64,000 bases of DNA from Bacteroidia bacterium (lineage in GTDB: Bacteria > Bacteroidota > Bacteroidia > Flavobacteriales > Flavobacteriaceae). Below are positions 53,829 to 64,000 of this stretch, piece after piece (positions within the stretch are counted from its first letter, which is position 1; each line of letters begins with the position of its first letter). Under the pieces are notes generated by a model that was not told where the DNA came from, did not search any database, and saw only the letters and a list, made by a program, of their open reading frames with translations. The position numbers and the translations under genes are program-made. The stretch is from positions 46,764-110,763 of the forward strand of contig JAUIEK010000008.1 in the NCBI GenBank assembly GCA_030428865.1. Reading direction: 5' to 3'.

Positions 53829-54473
53829 CTAATTTAAATAAGGCTCAATAGCTGTTTTAAAGTGATTGTAGTCTTTTTTTCCAAATATGTAATGTTGTAC
53901 AACTCCTTTTTTGTCGAGAACAATTGTTAAAGGACGGAAATTTTCTAATTCTAACCATTTTTCATTCGCAAAATGACCAACAATAGATGGTCCTTCAACT
54001 CTTTTTAAAAATTTTAATATTCTTTCTTCTTTTTCATCACTTAAAGCAATTACACTAACAGAATTTGGGTAAGTAGCTTCTATCTTCTTTAAATCAGGAA
54101 ATTCTTCAATGCATGGTCCGCAATAAGTTCCCCAAAAATTTAATAAAATTACATTTCCTTCATAATCTGAAATGCTATTTATGCTACCTGTAGATACATT
54201 TTTGAAAGTGAAGTTAGAAATAGGCTTGCCAATATTATGTTGAACTTTGGCCAATGATTTAACCACGGGTTTAAAAGGACTGTGAACCAAGAATAAAAAT
54301 GTTCCTATAGAAAAAGTCCATATAAGTAAGGCAAATATCAAAGACCACTTTACTATTTTATTTTTATTTCTATAAGCCCAAATGCCTAGAAATACATTAA
54401 TAATTAATAAAATAATACAAAGAATAGTTCCGTAAGTATCAATAAAGAGAGCATTTTCGTTAATAAAGTCCAT
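53829..54473 (-). CDS. Membrane-anchored TlpA/ResA-like thioredoxin protein
   Basis: 214 residues. Two N-terminal membrane helices (TILCIILLIINVFLGIWAY and WSLIFALLIWTFSIGTFLFLV), then a Redoxin domain with active site NFWGTYCGPCIEEFPDL (CxxC). Ends with LTIVLDKKGVVQHYIFG. Likely periplasmic thioredoxin for cytochrome or envelope thiols. Monocistronic. Confidence 0.9.
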   Translation of the reverse strand: MDFINENALFIDTYGTILCIILLIINVFLGIWAYRNKNKIVKWSLIFALLIWTFSIGTFLFLVHSPFKPVVKSLAKVQHNIGKPISNFTFKNVSTGSINSISDYEGNVILLNFWGTYCGPCIEEFPDLKKIEATYPNSVSVIALSDEKEERILKFLKRVEGPSIVGHFANEKWLELENFRPLTIVLDKKGVVQHYIFGKKDYNHFKTAIEPYLN

Positions 54474-54559
54474 AATGTTAGTTAGCTTATTTCTTAATTA
54501 AGGACATTAAAAATTTAGAATTGTTACGGTACTGAAATAAAAAAGCAAAAAACAATCCT

Positions 54560-54567
54560 TATTTTTG
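54560..54567 (+). promoter_or_regulatory. purM promoter -7 box
   Basis: TATTTTTG; it overlaps an upstream in-frame TTG, so translation must start later, at ATG 54586, with a leader of about 12 nt. Confidence 0.55.
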
Positions 54568-54585
54568 CCTAAATTCTTCTGTAAA

Positions 54586-55764
54586 ATGGATGAGAAAATT
54601 TCCGAAAGGTACGCAAATAGAGGTGTTTCTGCCTCAAAAGAAGATGTTCATAGTGCAATTAAAAATATTGATAAAGGTCTTTTTCCTAAAGCTTTTTGCA
54701 AGATTGTTCCAGATTATTTAACAAACGATGATGAGCATTGTTTAATTATGCATGCAGATGGAGCAGGTACCAAATCTTCATTAGCTTACATGTATTGGAA
54801 AGAAACGGGAGATGTATCGGTTTGGAAAGGCATTGCACAAGATGCATTGATTATGAATGTTGATGATTTATTGTGTGTAGGAGCTACGGATAACATAATG
54901 CTTTCTTCTACTATTGGTAGAAATAAAAACCTGATTCCAGGAGAAGTAATTTCAGCTATTATTAATGGAACAGAAGAATTAATTACAGATTTAAAAAATC
55001 ACGGAATTACAATACATTCTACAGGAGGAGAAACGGCTGATGTTGGAGATCTGGTAAGAACGATTATTGTAGATTCTACCGTTACTGCTCGAATGAATCG
55101 AAAAGATGTTATAGATAATGCAAATATTAAAGCTGGTGATGTAATTGTTGGTTTAGCATCTTTTGGACAAGCTATTTACGAAAAAGAGTACAATGGCGGA
55201 ATGGGAAGTAACGGGCTTACTTCTGCAAGGCATGATGTTTTTAATAAAGACTTGGCAAAAAAATACCCAGAAAGTTATGATGCTTCTGTGCCTGAAGAAC
55301 TTGTATATGTAGGCTCAATGAAATTAACAGATCAACTAGATGAAGTTCCTGTTGATGCTGGCAAATTGGTGCTTTCTCCAACCAGAACGTATGCACCTAT
55401 CATTAAAAAGATTTTATCAAAGTACAATTCAAGCACTGTTCACGGAATGGTACATTGTTCGGGTGGTGCGCAGACAAAGATTCTTCATTTTATAGATAAT
55501 TTACATATTGTAAAAGATAACCTGTTTTCTGTTCCACCTTTATTTAAATTAATACAAGAACAATCAAAAACAAATTGGAAAGAAATGTATCAAGTTTTTA
55601 ATTGTGGTCACCGAATGGAATTGTATGTGTCTCCAGAAATAGCAGAAGATATCATTGCTATATCAAAATCATTTAATGTAGATGCACAGATTGTTGGTAG
55701 AGTAGAAGCTTCTGATACTAAAAAACTCACTATTAAAAGTGAGTTTGGAGTTTTTGAGTATTAA
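54586..55764 (+). CDS. purM: Phosphoribosylformylglycinamidine cyclo-ligase (AIR synthetase)
   Basis: 392 residues from ATG 54586 (MDEKISERYANRGVSASKEDV). Closes the imidazole ring in purine synthesis, giving AIR. PurM fold: HADGAGTKSSLAYMYWKETGD, DALIMNVDDLLCVGAT, STGGETADVGDL, GLTSARHDVF, VHGMVHCSGGAQTK and FNCGHRMELYVS. About 40-50 residues longer than E. coli PurM, as usual for Bacteroidetes. Confidence 0.93.
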   Translation: MDEKISERYANRGVSASKEDVHSAIKNIDKGLFPKAFCKIVPDYLTNDDEHCLIMHADGAGTKSSLAYMYWKETGDVSVWKGIAQDALIMNVDDLLCVGATDNIMLSSTIGRNKNLIPGEVISAIINGTEELITDLKNHGITIHSTGGETADVGDLVRTIIVDSTVTARMNRKDVIDNANIKAGDVIVGLASFGQAIYEKEYNGGMGSNGLTSARHDVFNKDLAKKYPESYDASVPEELVYVGSMKLTDQLDEVPVDAGKLVLSPTRTYAPIIKKILSKYNSSTVHGMVHCSGGAQTKILHFIDNLHIVKDNLFSVPPLFKLIQEQSKTNWKEMYQVFNCGHRMELYVSPEIAEDIIAISKSFNVDAQIVGRVEASDTKKLTIKSEFGVFEY

Positions 55765-55857
55765 AATTTCGTTATTCCTAAGTGTAAGATTGAGTTTTAA
55801 TTTGTTTTACAAAGCTATAGTGAAGTTCGATCTTTTTACAAAAAGAATCAAATTAAA

Positions 55858-56292
55858 CTACTCTTTTCTTACGAATACAAAATCAATTTTAAAATCAGGG
55901 TTTGAAACTCTTGCTTTTAGTGTGTCGTTTTCTAATCTGTAAGTAATTTTTTTAGGAAACTCATTTTGTAAGTTTTCACAAACAAAAGACGTTGCAGTTT
56001 GTGAAGTAAATTTGAATAAAGTAGGTTTAGGATTTACACCAACTACTTTATAGAAGAGCGTATCTTTAATAGAAACAATACTTAATACTTCTTTAAATAT
56101 GGTGTCTTTTTCTTGCATGGTATAGCCTAATCCTGTAAAATTAGTTTTCCAAACTTCATAAGTTTGCTTACCTGATTTATCATTTATTTTTTTCCATGTT
56201 CCTAATAAGAAACCGGGTTTTTGAGGTTTTGATTTATTTTCACAAGACAGTAGAGCAAAAGTCAACAGAAATATATAAGAAGATTTTATCAT
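55858..56292 (-). CDS. Lipoprotein, possibly DUF6265/lipocalin-like
   Basis: 144 residues. Lipoprotein signal (LTFALLSCEN, Cys17). The mature part FLLGTWKKINDKSGKQTYEVWKTN resembles lipocalin-like/DUF6265 proteins that begin with a G.W motif, followed by regular beta-strands (TATSFVCENLQNEFPKKITYRLEND). Function unknown. A plus-strand frame across its 3' end is a shadow. Divergent from prfA. Confidence 0.75.
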   Translation of the reverse strand: MIKSSYIFLLTFALLSCENKSKPQKPGFLLGTWKKINDKSGKQTYEVWKTNFTGLGYTMQEKDTIFKEVLSIVSIKDTLFYKVVGVNPKPTLFKFTSQTATSFVCENLQNEFPKKITYRLENDTLKARVSNPDFKIDFVFVRKE

Positions 56293-56351
56293 TATAACTA
56301 ATTAGAGTTGTAAGTTGAATTTTACGATCAATTAATGTACAATAAAAATTG

Positions 56352-56359
56352 TAAATTCG
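56352..56359 (+). promoter_or_regulatory. prfA promoter -7 box
   Basis: TAAATTCG followed by CATCCCG, 22 bp before the prfA ATG. Confidence 0.4.
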
Positions 56360-56381
56360 CATCCCGAATTATTCAAAACAT

Positions 56382-57458
56382 ATGTTAGATAAACTGCAAA
56401 TAGTAAAGCAGCGTTACGATGAGGTTTCTGATTTAATTATTCAGCCCGATGTTATCTCTGATCAAAAACGTTACATAGAACTCAACAAAGAGTATAAAGA
56501 TTTAGGTGTTGTTGTTAAAAAAGCGCAAGAGTACGAAACGTTATTAAATAACATAGAAGAAGCAAAAGAAATTATTGCTGATGGTTCTGATGCAGAAATG
56601 GTAGAAATGGCTAAAGTGGAATTAGATGAAGCCAATGAGCAAATACCAAAACTAGAAGAGGAAATCAAGTTTTTATTGATTCCTAAAGATCCAGAAGATT
56701 CTAAAAACGCAGTTGTAGAGTTACGTGCGGGAACAGGAGGAGACGAGGCTAGTATTTTTGCTGGAGATTTATTTAGAATGTACACAAAGTATTGTGAGAG
56801 TAAAGGATGGAAAGTGTCTACAGTAGATTTTAGTGAAGGAACAAGTGGTGGATTTAAAGAAATTCAGTTTGAAGTTAGTGGTGAAGATGTTTACGGCACA
56901 TTAAAGTTTGAAGCAGGTGTGCACCGTGTACAAAGAGTACCTCAAACAGAAACTCAAGGTAGAGTTCACACGTCTGCAGCTACGTGTATGGTGTTTCCAG
57001 AAGCAGAAGAGTTTGATGTAGAAATTAATCCTAAAGATGTACGGATTGATTATTTCTGTTCTTCAGGTCCTGGAGGGCAATCTGTAAACACAACTTATTC
57101 TGCAGTTCGACTAACTCATATTCCAACAGGTTTGGTTGCTCAATGTCAAGATCAAAAATCGCAACACAAGAATAAGGAAAAAGCGTTTAAAGTACTCCGT
57201 TCTCGTTTGTATGATTTAGAATTAGCAAAGAAACAAGAAGAAGATGCCGCAAAACGAGGTTCAATGGTTACCTCTGGGGATCGTTCTGCTAAAATTAGAA
57301 CCTATAACTATCCGCAAGGTCGAGTTACAGATCACAGAATTGGATTAACATTATACGATTTATCTAATATTGTAAATGGAGATATTCAAAAAATTATAGA
57401 CGAACTGATGCTGGCAGAAAATATGAATAAATTAAAAGATTTGGGAGAGACTATCTAG
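56382..57458 (+). CDS. prfA: Peptide chain release factor 1
   Basis: 358 residues. Reads UAA/UAG and triggers peptide release. N-terminal coiled-coil domain, then [19 protein letters not shown], codon-recognition segment [15 protein letters not shown], and the universal GGQ in [25 protein letters not shown] (Gly-Gly-Gln about residues 231-233). C-terminal [16 protein letters not shown]. Its last 4 nt overlap the convergent gene. Confidence 0.97.
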   Translation: MLDKLQIVKQRYDEVSDLIIQPDVISDQKRYIELNKEYKDLGVVVKKAQEYETLLNNIEEAKEIIADGSDAEMVEMAKVELDEANEQIPKLEEEIKFLLIPKDPEDSKNAVVELRAGTGGDEASIFAGDLFRMYTKYCESKGWKVSTVDFSEGTSGGFKEIQFEVSGEDVYGTLKFEAGVHRVQRVPQTETQGRVHTSAATCMVFPEAEEFDVEINPKDVRIDYFCSSGPGGQSVNTTYSAVRLTHIPTGLVAQCQDQKSQHKNKEKAFKVLRSRLYDLELAKKQEEDAAKRGSMVTSGDRSAKIRTYNYPQGRVTDHRIGLTLYDLSNIVNGDIQKIIDELMLAENMNKLKDLGETI

Positions 57459-58012
57459 TTTGAATCTCTGTCGTATAAATACCACTGATCGTTAATTTTT
57501 TCAATACTTAGATATTCTCTTCCTACTTTAAATTCTGATTGAAGGTTTTGATAATGAGTTTCATACTCTTTTTGTGCAGCTTTATAACCGTTTTTCATAA
57601 ATCGTAACCCTGTGGTTCCTCTCTTCATATGTAAAATGGTTGCTGTTTGATTTGATATGCTAGAAATAGAATGTTTTTTTATAAATGCAGCATATTTTTC
57701 ATACGTTTCTCTCGAGATATTTTCATGTTGTAAAACTTCTTCTAACGAGTTTAAAAATACTTTTTCAGATCTTCCAGAATCCCATCTCCACCATTTTTCA
57801 TCGGTGTTAGGTCTAAAAGACCATTTGTTAATACGATTCCAAGCGTTCTCGCTTTTGACAATACTAATGCTGTGAATTGTTTTGTCACTTAGAAATGATA
57901 AAGCAATGTTTTGAAATTCTTCTGAATCCGTAAGGTAATCATGTCTTAATTGAGATGGTCCCCATAAAAAAATAAGAGAAAGGATGGATGCTATTAATAA
58001 ATATTTTAGCAT
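57455..58012 (-). CDS. Hypothetical membrane-anchored protein downstream of the 197-residue gene
   Basis: 185 residues from ATG 58012 ([19 protein letters not shown]), chosen because the hydrophobic anchor then sits at the N-terminus; a start 16 codons earlier overlaps the preceding gene. After one helix (about residues 3-17) the protein is soluble, with Trp-rich [17 protein letters not shown]. Not assigned to a family. Overlaps prfA by 4 nt at its 3' end and lies 19 nt after the previous minus-strand gene. Confidence 0.7.
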   Translation of the reverse strand: MLKYLLIASILSLIFLWGPSQLRHDYLTDSEEFQNIALSFLSDKTIHSISIVKSENAWNRINKWSFRPNTDEKWWRWDSGRSEKVFLNSLEEVLQHENISRETYEKYAAFIKKHSISSISNQTATILHMKRGTTGLRFMKNGYKAAQKEYETHYQNLQSEFKVGREYLSIEKINDQWYLYDRDSN

Positions 58013-58031
58013 CTTGGTTTTTTTAAAAAAG

Positions 58032-58607
58032 CTATATGCCTCTTTGTTTATTGATTTCATCTTGTAACTGACGCCTTAACTTTTGTTCTCTAATTAATGA
58101 TTTCTTTCTGTGTTCAGAAAACTCTTCTTCTAAATCTGCTCGATCTTGTATGGCTTGCTTTGTAACAGTATAACTGTTTTTATATTTATAGATAAAATAG
58201 CACAACGTTATAACGAGTAAAAAAATAATCCCCCAAACTAGTATTTGATAGCTATTTTTATGAAAAGAAACTCCTACAAGTTGAATTTCATTTTTAGTGT
58301 CTAAAGCCAGTTTTGCATCAAATAGTAAATCATCTACAGTTTTTCCAAGATTAATAATACTGTCTTTTTGAAATGAGATGGTATCTGATTTATTGTTAAT
58401 GCTTTTTTTGTAGTAATTTAAAGAGTCAAGAATTTCATTTTTTAAATGTTGATATCTAACCTTTCTAATAGCTTTATTATCTCCGTAAGAAATAGATGTT
58501 TTATATAAATGGTCAATTTTTTCTTCTATAGTTTTTGGCTCTTCTTGCTCTTGAGAATAGAAGGTTGTTGATAGTAGTAAAAAGGATAGTAGTAAAAAAT
58601 TCTTCAT
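58032..58607 (-). CDS. Exported hypothetical membrane protein
   Basis: 191 residues from ATG 58607 (MKNFLLLSFLLLSTTFYSQ), giving a clean signal peptide. The mature part is helical and charged (KTIEEKIDHLYKTSISYGD), has one later transmembrane helix (about residues 124-142, ILVWGIIFLLVITLCYFIYK) and a coiled-coil C-terminus (LEEEFSEHRKKSLIREQKLRRQL). Similar flavobacterial proteins are sometimes mislabelled as tRNA guanine-N1-methyltransferase; no SAM motif is present. Function unknown. Confidence 0.75.
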   Translation of the reverse strand: MKNFLLLSFLLLSTTFYSQEQEEPKTIEEKIDHLYKTSISYGDNKAIRKVRYQHLKNEILDSLNYYKKSINNKSDTISFQKDSIINLGKTVDDLLFDAKLALDTKNEIQLVGVSFHKNSYQILVWGIIFLLVITLCYFIYKYKNSYTVTKQAIQDRADLEEEFSEHRKKSLIREQKLRRQLQDEINKQRGI

Positions 58608-58647
58608 TACTTTTATTTTCAGCAATTATTTCTAAGCTGAAATTTAC

Positions 58648-58680
58648 TAAAAAAAAACCCAAACAATTTTGTTTGGGTTT
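58648..58680 (-). terminator. Terminator of the thrS-infC-rpmI-rplT operon
   Basis: AAACCCAAAC/GTTTGGGTTT stem 25 nt beyond the rplT stop, followed by a nine-base U-run on the minus strand. Confidence 0.9.
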
Positions 58681-58705
58681 GAAATTATAAGCAAGAATGA
58701 ATAAT

Positions 58706-59050
58706 CTATTTAACTTTTTCTACAATTGCCTTAAAAGCTTCTGGGTTGTTAACAGCTAAATCTGCTAAAACTTTTCTATTTAACTCTATGTTATTAGCTT
58801 TTACTTTACCCATAAACTGAGAATAAGACATACCGTGTAAACGAGCTGCAGCATTAATACGCTGAATCCATAACGAACGGAAGTTTCTCTTATTTTGTTT
58901 ACGATCTCTATAAGCATATAACATTGCTTTTTCAACCGCATTTTTTGCTACTGTATAAACGTTTTTTCTACGTCCGAAGTAACCTTTTGCTTGCTTCAAT
59001 ATTTTTTTTCTTCTGTTTCTTGAAGCTACTGAATTTACTGATCTTGGCAT
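58706..59050 (-). CDS. rplT: 50S ribosomal protein L20
   Basis: 114 residues. Basic N-terminal helix ([20 protein letters not shown], then [16 protein letters not shown]) and the family motif [24 protein letters not shown]. Needed early in 50S assembly. Last gene of the thrS-infC-rpmI-rplT operon; the 142-nt gap to rpmI is larger than the others and could hold an L20-binding leader, which is not proven. Confidence 0.97.
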   Translation of the reverse strand: MPRSVNSVASRNRRKKILKQAKGYFGRRKNVYTVAKNAVEKAMLYAYRDRKQNKRNFRSLWIQRINAAARLHGMSYSQFMGKVKANNIELNRKVLADLAVNNPEAFKAIVEKVK

Positions 59051-59192
59051 AATTCAAATTGTTTTTGTAGTAGGCGGTTTATGTAATTTTAAGTGTTTAG
59101 CTTTTAGTTGTGTTTAACTTAAAACTAGTAACTCAAAACTTAAAACTCTTTATTGCCTAACTCCATGGTTAATACTTAATTCCCTTAGACAA

Positions 59193-59390
59193 TTACTTTA
59201 AACCTAATTGTCTTTTAATGTTAGACTCATCAGATTTGTGTACCAAAGTATCATGAGTTAACTTTAACTTACGTTTTTTAGACTTCTTTGTTAAGATGTG
59301 ACTTTTAAACGCGTGCTTTCTTTTAATTTTTCCAGAGCCAGTTAGTTTAAAACGCTTTTTGGCACTAGATTTAGTTTTAATTTTAGGCAT
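59193..59390 (-). CDS. rpmI: 50S ribosomal protein L35
   Basis: 65 residues, very basic: [20 protein letters not shown], then [24 protein letters not shown]. All L35 landmarks and the normal length. Lies between infC and rplT in the classical order, 32 nt after infC. Confidence 0.97.
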   Translation of the reverse strand: MPKIKTKSSAKKRFKLTGSGKIKRKHAFKSHILTKKSKKRKLKLTHDTLVHKSDESNIKRQLGLK

Positions 59391-59422
59391 TTCTCCTTCG
59401 TTTTTGTCTTGCTTATATATTT

Positions 59423-59977
59423 TTATTTTTTAGGCGCTATGAACATTATCATACGCTTACCTTCTAACTTTGGCATTTGCTCCACTTTGCCATATTCTTC
59501 AAGTTCTTGAGCCAGTTTTAATAATAAAATTTGACCTTGATCTTTAAAAACAATAGATCGTCCCTTAAAGAAGACAAATGCTTTTAGTTTAGCTCCATCT
59601 TGTAAAAACTTAATAGCATGTTTTTTCTTAAACTCATAATCGTGCTCATCGGTTTGAGGTCCAAAACGGATTTCTTTAATAACAACTTTAGTTGCTTTTG
59701 CTTTTAAAACTTTCTCGCGTTTCTTTTGCTCGTACAAGAACTTTTTATAATCAATGATTTTACAAACTGGAGGCACAGCTTTTGGACTAATTTCAACTAA
59801 ATCAAGTCCTTGTTCTTCTGCCATTTCTCTGGCTTTTCGAATTGGATATACTCCAACTTCTACATTTTCACCAACTACTCTAACTTCATCAACATATTTT
59901 ATTTTCTCGTTGATTCTATGTTGATCTTCTTTGATTATTCTTGCTGGCCCTCTAGACCTTTTTCTTCTAATTGCTAT
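59423..59977 (-). CDS. infC: Translation initiation factor IF-3 with a non-AUG start (AUA)
   Basis: 184 residues if it starts at ATA 59977 (read as [20 protein letters not shown]), matching the MAIRR-type N-terminus of Bacteroidetes IF-3. No ATG, GTG or TTG is in frame between the preceding stop (TAA, five codons upstream) and Met52, and starting at Met52 would delete most of the N-domain. Rare start codons in infC let IF-3 repress its own translation. Motifs: [49 protein letters not shown] and [15 protein letters not shown]. Lies 21 nt after thrS. Confidence 0.92.
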   Translation of the reverse strand: MAIRRKRSRGPARIIKEDQHRINEKIKYVDEVRVVGENVEVGVYPIRKAREMAEEQGLDLVEISPKAVPPVCKIIDYKKFLYEQKKREKVLKAKATKVVIKEIRFGPQTDEHDYEFKKKHAIKFLQDGAKLKAFVFFKGRSIVFKDQGQILLLKLAQELEEYGKVEQMPKLEGKRMIMFIAPKK

Positions 59978-59998
59978 GACTAATAAGTTTTACCCTGA

Positions 59999-61957
59999 TT
60001 AAACAGGCGTTTTTTGATTAAATTCTACAACAGTATGCTTAATTTCTTGTTTGATCATAGAAACAAATTCTTCAATAGTAAATGTTCCTAAATCACCTTT
60101 TCCGTGTTTTCTTACGGATACAGTTCCTTCGTTCTCTTCTTTTTCGCCAACAATTACCATAAATGGTATTTTGTTTACTTCGGCATCTCGTATTTTACGA
60201 CCTGTTTTTTCAGACCGATTATCCACGAGGGCGCGAATTTCGGAATTTTCCAACAAATGTAAAACTTTTTCGCTATAATTTTGATATTTCTCACTGATTG
60301 GCAGTATGATAACCTGATCAGGCGTAAGCCATAAAGGGAAGTTTCCGCCAGTATGCTCAAGTAGTACAGCTATGAATCGTTCCATAGAGCCAAAAGGTGC
60401 TCTGTGAATCATAACAGGTCTATGTAGTTGATTATCCGTTCCTTTATACGTCAGATCAAATCGTTTTGGTAGATTATAATCAACTTGTATTGTGCCTAGC
60501 TGCCAACTTCTTCCTAAAGCATCTTTTACCATAAAGTCTAGTTTAGGGCCGTAAAAAGCAGCTTCTCCTTCTTCTATAACATAGTTTAATTCTTTATCAC
60601 TTGCAGCAGAAATAATAGCTTGTTCTGCTAAATCCCATGTTTCGGGATCACCAATATACTTTTCAGAGTTTTCTTTATCTCTTACAGAAACTTGCGCCGT
60701 AAAATCTTCAAAACCTAATGATCCAAACACATAAAGAACTAAATCAATAACGTTTTTAAACTCTTCATCTAATTGCTCTGGAGTACAAAAAATGTGAGCA
60801 TCATCTTGTGTAAAACCTCTAACCCTCGTTAATCCATGGAGTTCTCCGCTCTGTTCATACCTGTAAACCGTTCCAAACTCAGCAAATCGTTTTGGTAAAT
60901 CTTTGTATGAATGGGGTTTGAAATTATACACTTCACAGTGATGTGGGCAATTCATAGGTTTTAATAAGAACTCTTCATCTTCTTTCGGTGTCTGGATAGG
61001 TTGAAAGCTGTCTTCACCGTATTTTGCATAATGACCAGAAGTTATATATAGTTCTTTTTGGCCAATATGAGGAGTCATAACCATTTCATAGCCAGCTTTT
61101 TTTTGCGCTTCTTTTAAAAAGTTTTCTAAACGACTTCTTAACGCAGCTCCTTTAGGTAGCCAAAGAGGCAATCCTTGACCTACTTTTTGAGAAAACGTAA
61201 ATAACTCTAACTCTTTTCCTAATTTCCGATGATCTCTTTTTTTAGCCTCTTCAAGTAACTCAAGATACTCAGTTAGCATTTTTTGTTTAGGAAAAGAAAT
61301 TCCGTAGATTCTCGTTAATTGATTATTTTTTTCATCACCTCTCCAATAAGCTCCAGCAACATTCATAATTTTCACTGCTTTTATTAAGCCTGTGTGAGGA
61401 ATATGACCTCCTTTACATAAGTCAGTAAAAGTGCTATGATCACAAAATGTGATTTCTCCATCATTCAAATTCTCAATTAGCTCAATTTTATAAGGGTTTT
61501 GTTCTTCTTTATATAAAGTTAGGGCATCCGCTTTAGAAACCTCACGCATAACAAACTCATGTTTCTCTCTAGCAATCTCAAGAAATCGAGACTCAATTTT
61601 CCCAAAGTCCTTTTCAGAAAGAATTTCATTTTCTAGGTCTACATCATAATAAAATCCGTTTTCAATAGCGGGTCCAATGGTTAGCTTAGCGTTTGGGTAG
61701 AATTCTAGTAGAGTCTGTGCCATTACATGAGCAGAAGAATGCCAAAACGCTTGTTTACCTTTACCATCATTAAAAGTATATAAAATAAGAGACCCACTTT
61801 CTTTTATTGGGGTTTTAGTTTCTACAGTATTACCATTAAAGTTAGCGGATATAACATTTCTTGCTAAGCCCTCACTAATACTTTTAGCTATTTCAAAAGG
61901 AGTCACTCCTTTTTCAAACTCTTTTACGCTACCATCAGGTAATGTGATGTGAACCAT
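59999..61957 (-). CDS. thrS: Threonine-tRNA ligase
   Basis: 652 residues. N-terminal TGS domain ([16 protein letters not shown]), editing domain with [16 protein letters not shown] (HxxxH) and [20 protein letters not shown], class II core with motif 1-3 regions ([40 protein letters not shown] and [22 protein letters not shown]), and an anticodon domain at the end. First gene of the operon with infC, rpmI and rplT. Confidence 0.98.
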   Translation of the reverse strand: MVHITLPDGSVKEFEKGVTPFEIAKSISEGLARNVISANFNGNTVETKTPIKESGSLILYTFNDGKGKQAFWHSSAHVMAQTLLEFYPNAKLTIGPAIENGFYYDVDLENEILSEKDFGKIESRFLEIAREKHEFVMREVSKADALTLYKEEQNPYKIELIENLNDGEITFCDHSTFTDLCKGGHIPHTGLIKAVKIMNVAGAYWRGDEKNNQLTRIYGISFPKQKMLTEYLELLEEAKKRDHRKLGKELELFTFSQKVGQGLPLWLPKGAALRSRLENFLKEAQKKAGYEMVMTPHIGQKELYITSGHYAKYGEDSFQPIQTPKEDEEFLLKPMNCPHHCEVYNFKPHSYKDLPKRFAEFGTVYRYEQSGELHGLTRVRGFTQDDAHIFCTPEQLDEEFKNVIDLVLYVFGSLGFEDFTAQVSVRDKENSEKYIGDPETWDLAEQAIISAASDKELNYVIEEGEAAFYGPKLDFMVKDALGRSWQLGTIQVDYNLPKRFDLTYKGTDNQLHRPVMIHRAPFGSMERFIAVLLEHTGGNFPLWLTPDQVIILPISEKYQNYSEKVLHLLENSEIRALVDNRSEKTGRKIRDAEVNKIPFMVIVGEKEENEGTVSVRKHGKGDLGTFTIEEFVSMIKQEIKHTVVEFNQKTPV

Positions 61958-61980
61958 ATTTACTGCACTTTAATAAGCCG

Positions 61981-61988
61981 CAAAGATA
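61981..61988 (-). promoter_or_regulatory. thrS operon promoter -7 box
   Basis: TATCTTTG on the minus strand, 23 bp upstream of the thrS ATG, with a TTG about 20 bp further up. Confidence 0.6.
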
Positions 61989-62166
61989 TTAGAAAACTAA
62001 AAGTAAGCAATAAAATGATTTGATATATAACAATTCATTTTTTCACTAATAATGATTATTTTGGTTTATTGAAAAATGCCTTTAGAATTATTTTACTTTT
62101 TTTACTTTGAAAATGAGTTAGTTGTGTTTTTTAGGTAAAAAAAACAGAAAAAAATCGATAAAATAT

Positions 62167-62198
62167 TTTGCTGATAAAAACCTTCTTTCATACATTTG
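62167..62198 (+). promoter_or_regulatory. rRNA operon promoter
   Basis: TTTG (62167-62170), 20 bp, TACATTTG (62191-62198), then CACCCGC: a textbook Bacteroidetes housekeeping promoter. It lies about 270 bp before the 16S gene. Confidence 0.75.
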
Positions 62199-62470
62199 CA
62201 CCCGCTTTGAGAGAGAAGGGAAGTTCACAGGAGATATTTTGGAATAATTTTTAGAGCTAGCGAGTTAGTTAGAGTTTAGAAAAATTAGCGAGTTCGATTC
62301 TCGTATTTCCACAAGATAGGGTAGTTTGTAGTATAAGATTGAGATAGGATCTTATTAATATGGATTACCAAGTTCATTGACAGAATTGAAATTGACAGCG
62401 TATAAAGAGTAGAATAATCATTCCACTTCGGAAAATTCTTTTGGACTTTTCATATACTATATTAAAGATA
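62199..62470 (+). other. rRNA leader region with tRNA-like sequence
   Basis: Transcribed leader of the rRNA operon. At about 62219-62311 it contains an acceptor-like pair (GGAAGT/ATTTCC, one G-U) and a T-arm-like GCGAGTTCGATTCTCGT, but no D-arm or anticodon arm. The remainder has short dyads such as TTCCACTTCGGAA near 62420. No protein gene supported. Confidence 0.5.
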
Positions 62471-63993
<1,523 letters not shown>

Positions 63994-64000
63994 AGAGAAA

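Noticed and set aside
55739..55942. 67-codon plus-strand frame after purM
   Set aside because: Overlaps both purM and the opposite lipoprotein gene; composition is that of a shadow frame.
59051..59192. L20-binding leader in the rpmI-rplT gap
   Set aside because: The 142-nt gap has repeated AGTTTTAAGTT-like sequence but no convincing match to known L20 leader structures.

Overview
The window is AT-rich chromosomal DNA from a member of the Bacteroidetes, most likely a marine Flavobacteriaceae of the Tenacibaculum/Polaribacter type. Four things point there. The 16S rRNA has typical flavobacterial segments. Promoters fit the Bacteroidetes pattern (TTTG about 19-20 bp before TAnnTTTG) instead of -35/-10 boxes. 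Upstream regions lack Shine-Dalgarno sequences. Lineage-typical families are common (DUF3467, DUF4293, DUF1599, BT_3928, DUF3667, DUF5522, GSII-type glutamine synthetase). Genus is not certain without a database comparison.

Layout. 1-2.3 kb: 3' end of rpoC plus a DUF3467 gene, closed by a terminator. 2.3-5.3 kb: a small accessory region. It holds two gene cassettes separated by long imperfect palindromes that resemble integron attC sites, then a small HTH repressor divergent from a short unknown gene with two palindromic operators; this pair is bracketed by imperfect direct repeats. A methyltransferase, a PA0069-type radical SAM protein, aroC and a TauE/SafE exporter follow, all on the minus strand. 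8.4-10.4 kb: tRNA-Ser, an orphan ParA-like ATPase, a tiny membrane protein and tRNA-Phe. 10.5-18.2 kb: an envelope-biogenesis run (coaX, outer membrane protein, TPR protein, lptC, small membrane protein, CNNM/CorC protein, PpiD-like foldase), convergent with rho. 20-24.4 kb: DUF4293 protein, NarL/LuxR response regulator, lipoprotein, TPR-type histidine kinase.

24.4-35.5 kb: truA, an ABC exporter, the c-di-AMP synthase cdaA beside folP, DUF1599, a DoxX-like protein, an SRPBCC protein, a fluoride channel and an MFS transporter. 35.5-46.7 kb: an S15 peptidase-type lipoprotein, a TlpA redoxin, a fused IcmF-type acyl-CoA mutase divergent from urocanate hydratase, small proteins, a helical-backbone metal receptor and pyrF. 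46.8-50.6 kb: an Opp-type permease, TlpA lipoprotein, tpiA, prmA, clpS, a small gene and tRNA-Arg. 50.7-58.6 kb: DUF2007, a short basic protein missed by length cut-offs, a Ca/Na antiporter, glutamine synthetase, a thioredoxin-like protein, purM and prfA. 58.7-62 kb: translation operon thrS-infC-rpmI-rplT, in which infC has no AUG/GUG/UUG start. 62.1-64 kb: an rRNA promoter, leader and full-length 16S rRNA gene.

The two most notable signals are regulatory and mobile. First, a 46-nt two-box element (CTCACGGTTTTCAG, 11 nt, TTTCAC...) occurs twice about 10 kb apart. One copy lies before the response regulator gene and one before the tiny membrane protein gene, each 20-21 bp from a TAnnTTTG box, which suggests a shared regulon. 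Second, the attC-like cassette array at 2.3-3.8 kb has no recombinase in view.
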